Shown in pieces: positions 5,083 through 7,987 of a DNA stretch of 7,987 bases. Position 1 is the first letter of the stretch. Each line of letters opens with the position of its first letter. The stretch lies in contig DVOU01000056.1 in the NCBI GenBank assembly GCA_018713365.1, positions 1 through 7,987 on the forward strand. The letters run 5' to 3'. The stretch is from Pullichristensenella excrementipullorum (lineage in GTDB: Bacteria; Bacillota; Clostridia; Christensenellales; Aristaeellaceae). The notes beneath the pieces were generated by a model. It was not told the origin of the DNA, did not search any database, and saw only the letters and a program-made list of their open reading frames with translations. The translations under genes were made by a program, and so were the position numbers.

Positions 5083-5196
5083 CCCCCTGCTCGTGGGGCG
5101 GATGTGCGTCTACCCGGAGCCGAAGGCACTGACCGCCGGCCCTGTCGGCCCGCACCCGCTCAAGGGTCCAAACCCTTGAGAATGCCTTTTTGGGGT
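5082..5196 (+). repeat. Partial, rearranged repeat copy between the two long copies
   Basis: It opens with GCCCC-CTGCTCGT-GGGGC (5082-5099), where the loop is intact but only 5 stem pairs remain because the previous unit runs straight into it. The tail GGAGCCGAAGGCACTG (5116-5131) follows. Next comes CTCAAGGGT-CCAA-ACCCTTGAG (5159-5180), with a changed loop compared with the other copies (CA), and then GCCTTTTTGGGG. This looks like a recombination product of two repeat modules. Confidence 0.65.
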
Positions 5197-5224
5197 AGCT
5201 GACACCCGTCCTCCAGAAATCCAT

Positions 5225-5518
5225 GCCCTTCCCGTCGCCGCCTCATCCCCAAACCATCCCGCGGGGAGACCGGCGGGCTCTGCCCGCACCCGCTCAAGGG
5301 TCCAGACCCTTGAGAATCCCTTTTTGGGGAACAGCCTCCGCTTTCCCGCAGCCCCCTCCCCCAAACCCCGCAGGCGGCAGGCCCCTGCTCGTGGGCCTGC
5401 CGCCGTCTACTCCCACCCTCGCTCCAATCGGACCGAAACGCAGCAACCCCGCCCCATTCGTGACGGGGCGGGGTTGCGTCAACACGGAGCCGAAGGCACT
5501 GGCCGCCGGCACTGCCGG
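5225..5518 (+). repeat. Long direct repeat, copy 2, reaching into the cinA 3' end
   Basis: This repeats 4787-5082 at an offset of about 438 bp. It contains GCGGGC-TCT-GCCCGC (5273-5287), CTCAAGGGTC-CA-GACCCTTGAG (5293-5314) and the 12-bp hairpin GGCGGCAGGCCC / GGGCCTGCCGCC (5373-5404) with loop CTGCTCGT. The 13-bp hairpin GCAACCCCGCCCC / GGGGCGGGGTTGC (5443-5477) here has the divergent 9-nt loop ATTCGTGAC. The tail GGAGCCGAAGGCACTGGCCG (5486-5505) and CCGGCACTGCCGG finish it. The spacer between the two hairpins is 38 nt in both long copies, although its sequence differs. Confidence 0.8.
5443..5477 (-). terminator. 13-bp hairpin directly after the cinA stop codon
   Basis: The stem begins one base past the stop codon of cinA. 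On the minus strand GCAACCCCGCCCC pairs perfectly with GGGGCGGGGTTGC around GTCACGAAT. There is no T run after it, so it is not a standard intrinsic terminator. It may act as a 3' stabilising or weak stop structure for the cinA mRNA. Confidence 0.35.
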
Positions 5519-6744
5519 CAACGGAGGAGGTTGAGGGCGTTTTGGCAGGTCAGCGTGCGTATCCAGTCGCGGTCGCCGCGCAGCATCAGGCGCTCGGCGC
5601 GCGCGCCGTCGGGGCCGGCGATGCCTACGTAGACCAGCCCTACCGGCTTTTCCGGCGTGCCGCCGTCGGGGCCGGCAACGCCCGTGGTGGCAATGGCCCA
5701 GTCAGAGCCGCTCACCCGCCGCGCGCCCTCGGCCATCTCCAGCGCACACTCGGCGCTCACCGCGCCGTGCTTTTCCAGCGTCTCCGCCCGCACGCCCAGC
5801 ACGCGCATCTTCGCCTCGTTGGAATAGGTCACGTGCCCCTCGTGTACGGCGGCGCTGGCGCCGGGGCAGTCGATGAGATGGGAGATGAGCATGCCGCCGG
5901 TGCAGCTCTCGGCCGTGGTCACGGTTTCGCCGCGCTCGATGAGCGTTTTCAGCACCACAGAGGCCAGACTGACCTCCTCGCCGGGGCCGTAGGCGGCGTA
6001 GACGGCGCTTCCCAGCCGGCGGCGTATCTCCGCCTCCATGGGATCAATGCGGGCGCTGGCGTCCTCGCCCAGGGGCACGCGGGCACTGATGCGCGCCGTC
6101 ACCTCGCCCGCGCCGCAGTAGAGCGCGAGGGTGGGGTCGTCGCTGTGGAACAGGTCGAGCAGCAGCGTCTCCGTCTTGGATTCGCCCACGCCGAAGATGC
6201 GCAGAAAGCGCGATTCGATGTGTTCGCCCGAGCGCTGGCGCAGCCACGGCGCGAGCTGGCGCTCGAACATGTCCTTCATCTCGCGGGGCGGCCCGGGCAG
6301 CACGGCCACGGCCTTGCCATCGCGCTCGACGATGCAGCCCGGCGCGGTGCCGCAGGCGTTGGGCATGATGATGGCCCCGCGCGGGAAGTACGCCTGCTTG
6401 TTGTTGTTCTCCGTCATCTCGCGGCCGAGGCGGCACATGCGCGCGCGCACGGCTTCGAGGCTTGCTTCGTCCAGCTCCATGGGCAGGCCGAAGAACTCGG
6501 CCACCATTTCCTTGGTCAGGTCGTCCTCCGTGGGTCCGAGTCCGCCGGTGGTGATGACCATGTCCGAGCGCGACAGCGCCTCGGCAAGCGCCTGCTTGAC
6601 GCGCGCGGGGTTGTCGCCCACCGTGGTGTGGCGGTAGAGGTTCACGCCCAGTTCCGACAGCCGCCGCGAAATGTACTGCGCGTCGGTGTTGGCGATCTGC
6701 CCCATCAAAAGCTCGGTGCCAACGGCGAGGATCTCTGCGATCAT
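5479..6744 (-). CDS. cinA: CinA: competence/damage-inducible protein with nicotinamide-nucleotide amidase domain
   Basis: This full-length 421-residue cytoplasmic protein has both family domains. The N-terminal molybdopterin-binding-like (MoCF) domain, about 1-170, shows VGTELLMGQIANTDAQYIS near 8-26, TTGGLGPTEDD at 65-75 and PGPPREM at 150-156. The C-terminal PncC-type amidase domain, about 255-408, shows TAESCTGG at 277-284 (S280 is the expected nucleophile), VTYSNEAK at 305-312 and TTGVAGPDGGTP at 353-364. In bacteria this protein deamidates NMN in pyridine nucleotide salvage; in some Firmicutes cinA is also linked to competence and recA. The ATG at 6744 has AGGAGG at 6755-6760. It follows the surface-protein gene by 28 nt on the same strand, so the two are probably cotranscribed. 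The last 13 residues (CRQCRRPVPSAPC) are encoded by an intergenic repeat, not by conserved cinA sequence. Confidence 0.95.
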   Translation of the reverse strand: MIAEILAVGTELLMGQIANTDAQYISRRLSELGVNLYRHTTVGDNPARVKQALAEALSRSDMVITTGGLGPTEDDLTKEMVAEFFGLPMELDEASLEAVRARMCRLGREMTENNNKQAYFPRGAIIMPNACGTAPGCIVERDGKAVAVLPGPPREMKDMFERQLAPWLRQRSGEHIESRFLRIFGVGESKTETLLLDLFHSDDPTLALYCGAGEVTARISARVPLGEDASARIDPMEAEIRRRLGSAVYAAYGPGEEVSLASVVLKTLIERGETVTTAESCTGGMLISHLIDCPGASAAVHEGHVTYSNEAKMRVLGVRAETLEKHGAVSAECALEMAEGARRVSGSDWAIATTGVAGPDGGTPEKPVGLVYVGIAGPDGARAERLMLRGDRDWIRTLTCQNALNLLRCRQCRRPVPSAPC

Positions 6745-6772
6745 AAAAACTTCGCCTCCTGCGTTACTTACA

Positions 6773-7987
6773 TCAGCCCATGGGAACTTCAGCGTTCATG
6801 ATCAGCGCCACGGTGGTGGCGTCGATCACCGCGTTCGGGTCCGTGGGGTCCACTTCCAACAGCGGCGCGCCGGGGTTCTGGGCGTTGTAGGCCTGCTGGA
6901 AGCTCAGTACGATCTCCAGCGTGCGCTGGTCGAACGCGCCGGGCTGCGGAGCGTTGTCTGCGGTGAACAGGTGCAGATCGAACAGCTTCTGTTGCAGGGC
7001 CTGTATGCTGGCCGGGTCAGAGCTGGCGTCGATGCTGCCGGACACGGGCGCCTGCGTGGGCGCTTCGGTCGCCTGCGCGGCGATGCGGAAAGTGAAGGTG
7101 GCGGAGGTCGCCTCGCCGCCGGAAGCGGGATAGGCGACGATCTCCAAGGTGTAGTCCATACCAGGGGTAAAGTTGGCCATCGGCACGGAAAGCGCGGTGC
7201 CGCCAGCCTCGCCGGAGTGCATCACGCTGCCATCCGGGGCGTAGAAGGTGGCGACATAGCGGGCCACCTCGCCCTGCACCGCCCACTGGAAGGACGGGTC
7301 GCCGTCGAAGACGTACACGCCGCCCTCATCGTAGCCGCTGCCCGCCGCGCCGATGGAGGGCGCGGAGATGGGCGCGGGCGTGGGCGCCTCGGTGGGCGCT
7401 TCCGTCACCGGGGCGGCAATGCGGAAGGTGAAGGTGGAGGACGTAGCCTCGCCGCCGGAGGCGGGCTGGGCGACGATCTCCAGCGTGTAGACCCGGCCCG
7501 GTTCGAGCGTGGACGCGCCGATGTTGAGGGAATTGCCGCTGACAGCACCGGTGTGGACGACGGCATACTGGTCGTCGTAAAGCGTGGCGGTAAAGGAGGC
7601 CACGTCGCCCTCGACCGACCACTGGAAGGACGGGTCGCCGTCAAAGACGAACACGCCGCCCTCGTCATAGCCGCTGCCCGCCGCGCCGATGGAGGGCGCG
7701 GAGATGGGCTCGGGCGTGGGCGCCTGGGTGGGAGCTTCCGTGACCGGAGCGGCGACGCGGAAGGGGAACGTGGAAACGGTGGCCTCGCCGCCGGAGGCGG
7801 GATAGGCGACCACTTCCAGCGTGTAATCCGCGCCGGGAGCAAGGCTGGCGGCGGACATGCTGAGCGAGGTCTGGGTGATGCCGTCCTGCGAGCGCAGGAC
7901 GGAACCCTGCGCGTCGTAGAGCGTCACGGAATAGCTGGCGGCGTTGCCGTAGACCGACCACTGGAAGGAGGGGTCGCCCTCGAAGAC
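6773..7987 (-). CDS. Surface protein with Ig/Fn3-like repeats and C-terminal peptidoglycan-binding domain (N-terminus outside window)
   Basis: Only the last 404 residues are in the window; the frame is open at 7987, so the start and any signal peptide are missing. Three beta-rich repeats begin with VF(E/D)GDPSFQW at visible residues 1, 114 and 226. Each runs through TLYD or TFYA, DYTLE(V/I)VAYPASGGEAT and F(R)(V/I)AA, as in Ig- or Fn3-like modules. Linkers such as VTEAPTQAPTPEPIS are rich in Pro, Thr and Ala and should be extended. A PG_binding_1-like domain (about 327-400) follows: IQALQQKLFDLHLF, GAFDQRTLEIVLSFQQAYN and a final DATTVALIMN helix. The protein is therefore probably exported and anchored to peptidoglycan; ligand or enzyme activity would lie in the missing part. 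A GTG at 7927 is internal, not the start. cinA follows closely on the same strand. Confidence 0.85.
   Translation of the reverse strand, partial: VFEGDPSFQWSVYGNAASYSVTLYDAQGSVLRSQDGITQTSLSMSAASLAPGADYTLEVVAYPASGGEATVSTFPFRVAAPVTEAPTQAPTPEPISAPSIGAAGSGYDEGGVFVFDGDPSFQWSVEGDVASFTATLYDDQYAVVHTGAVSGNSLNIGASTLEPGRVYTLEIVAQPASGGEATSSTFTFRIAAPVTEAPTEAPTPAPISAPSIGAAGSGYDEGGVYVFDGDPSFQWAVQGEVARYVATFYAPDGSVMHSGEAGGTALSVPMANFTPGMDYTLEIVAYPASGGEATSATFTFRIAAQATEAPTQAPVSGSIDASSDPASIQALQQKLFDLHLFTADNAPQPGAFDQRTLEIVLSFQQAYNAQNPGAPLLEVDPTDPNAVIDATTVALIMNAEVPMG
7285..7987 (-). repeat. Tandem coding repeats of 336-339 bp
   Basis: The landmark CACTGGAAGGA recurs near 7284, 7620 and 7959, giving periods of 336 and 339 bp (112 and 113 codons). 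Long stretches are nearly identical at the DNA level, for instance the part encoding APSIGAAGSGYDEGG and the adjacent linker. This indicates recent duplication or gene conversion and makes copy-number change by recombination likely. Confidence 0.8.

Noticed and set aside
3903..5129. A 408-residue open frame on the minus strand ending in the DUF378 protein
   Set aside because: Only the last 69 residues match a family and have a ribosome site. The rest reads through hairpin repeats (recurring HEQG, TSRG and LLVGLPP-like strings are repeat translations).
4280..5179. Overlapping plus-strand frames of 194-299 residues in the repeat region
   Set aside because: Their content is translated hairpins in several frames, with no family similarity and no initiation signals.
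4190..5518. CRISPR array
   Set aside because: Repeats are palindromes of different sizes and irregular spacing, without uniform direct repeats and spacers, and no cas gene is nearby.
4190..5518. Integron attC sites or classical REP/RAYT elements
   Set aside because: No integrase or RAYT-type gene, no attC core sites and no GTAG-type REP motif are visible. A distant relationship cannot be excluded from this window.
5542..6801. A 419-residue plus-strand frame opposite cinA
   Set aside because: It mirrors the high-GC third positions of cinA. The composition is His/Ala/Gly/Arg-rich with no motifs, while the minus strand encodes an unmistakable CinA.
1..7987. tRNA, rRNA or known riboswitch
   Set aside because: I looked for T-loop and rRNA signature strings and for familiar riboswitch cores and found none.

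Overview
This window is very GC-rich. It has strong Shine-Dalgarno sequences, two near-consensus sigma-70/SigA-type promoters and classic hairpin-plus-T terminators. Together with its gene content (full-length CinA, SH3b and peptidoglycan-binding surface proteins, a YuzA-like DUF378 protein), this suggests a high-GC member of the Firmicutes, most likely a gut-type Clostridia lineage. That placement is inference from style and gene content; no rRNA or other strong taxonomic marker is present.

Layout. A ZIP-family metal transporter (zupT-like, + strand, 142-936) opens the window. About 1.2 kb without a gene follows (937-2106). It holds two tandem copies (A, B) of a MITE-like element of 324-347 bp inserted at a terminator-like hairpin, then a GC-rich 35-bp tandem repeat. 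On the minus strand come a GNAT acetyltransferase (2107-2763), a secreted protein with two SH3b-like domains (3211-3708) and a 69-residue two-helix membrane protein of the DUF378 family (3903-4112). The first two have clear promoters; the last two have clear terminators. A short, internally deleted third copy (C) of the element sits in a second terminator hairpin between the GNAT and SH3b genes.

From about 4113 to 5478 there is no credible gene. This stretch is a dense array of perfect hairpins. The outstanding pattern is a family of 12-13 bp stems that differ in sequence, with compensating changes on both arms, yet carry the same 8-nt loop CTGCTCGT. These hairpins come as two-hairpin cassettes, one inverted (about 4190-4345) and two direct (4938-5082 and 5373-5518). 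The last cassette runs into the 3' end of cinA and appears to supply its last 13 codons.

The right end is a minus-strand gene pair, probably an operon. It comprises the C-terminal part of a surface protein (three 112-113 residue Ig/Fn3-like repeats joined by Pro/Thr-rich linkers, then a peptidoglycan-binding domain; truncated by the window edge) followed after 28 nt by cinA (5479-6744). The genes are ordinary housekeeping and cell-surface genes. The interesting content is the two kinds of palindromic repeat system between them.
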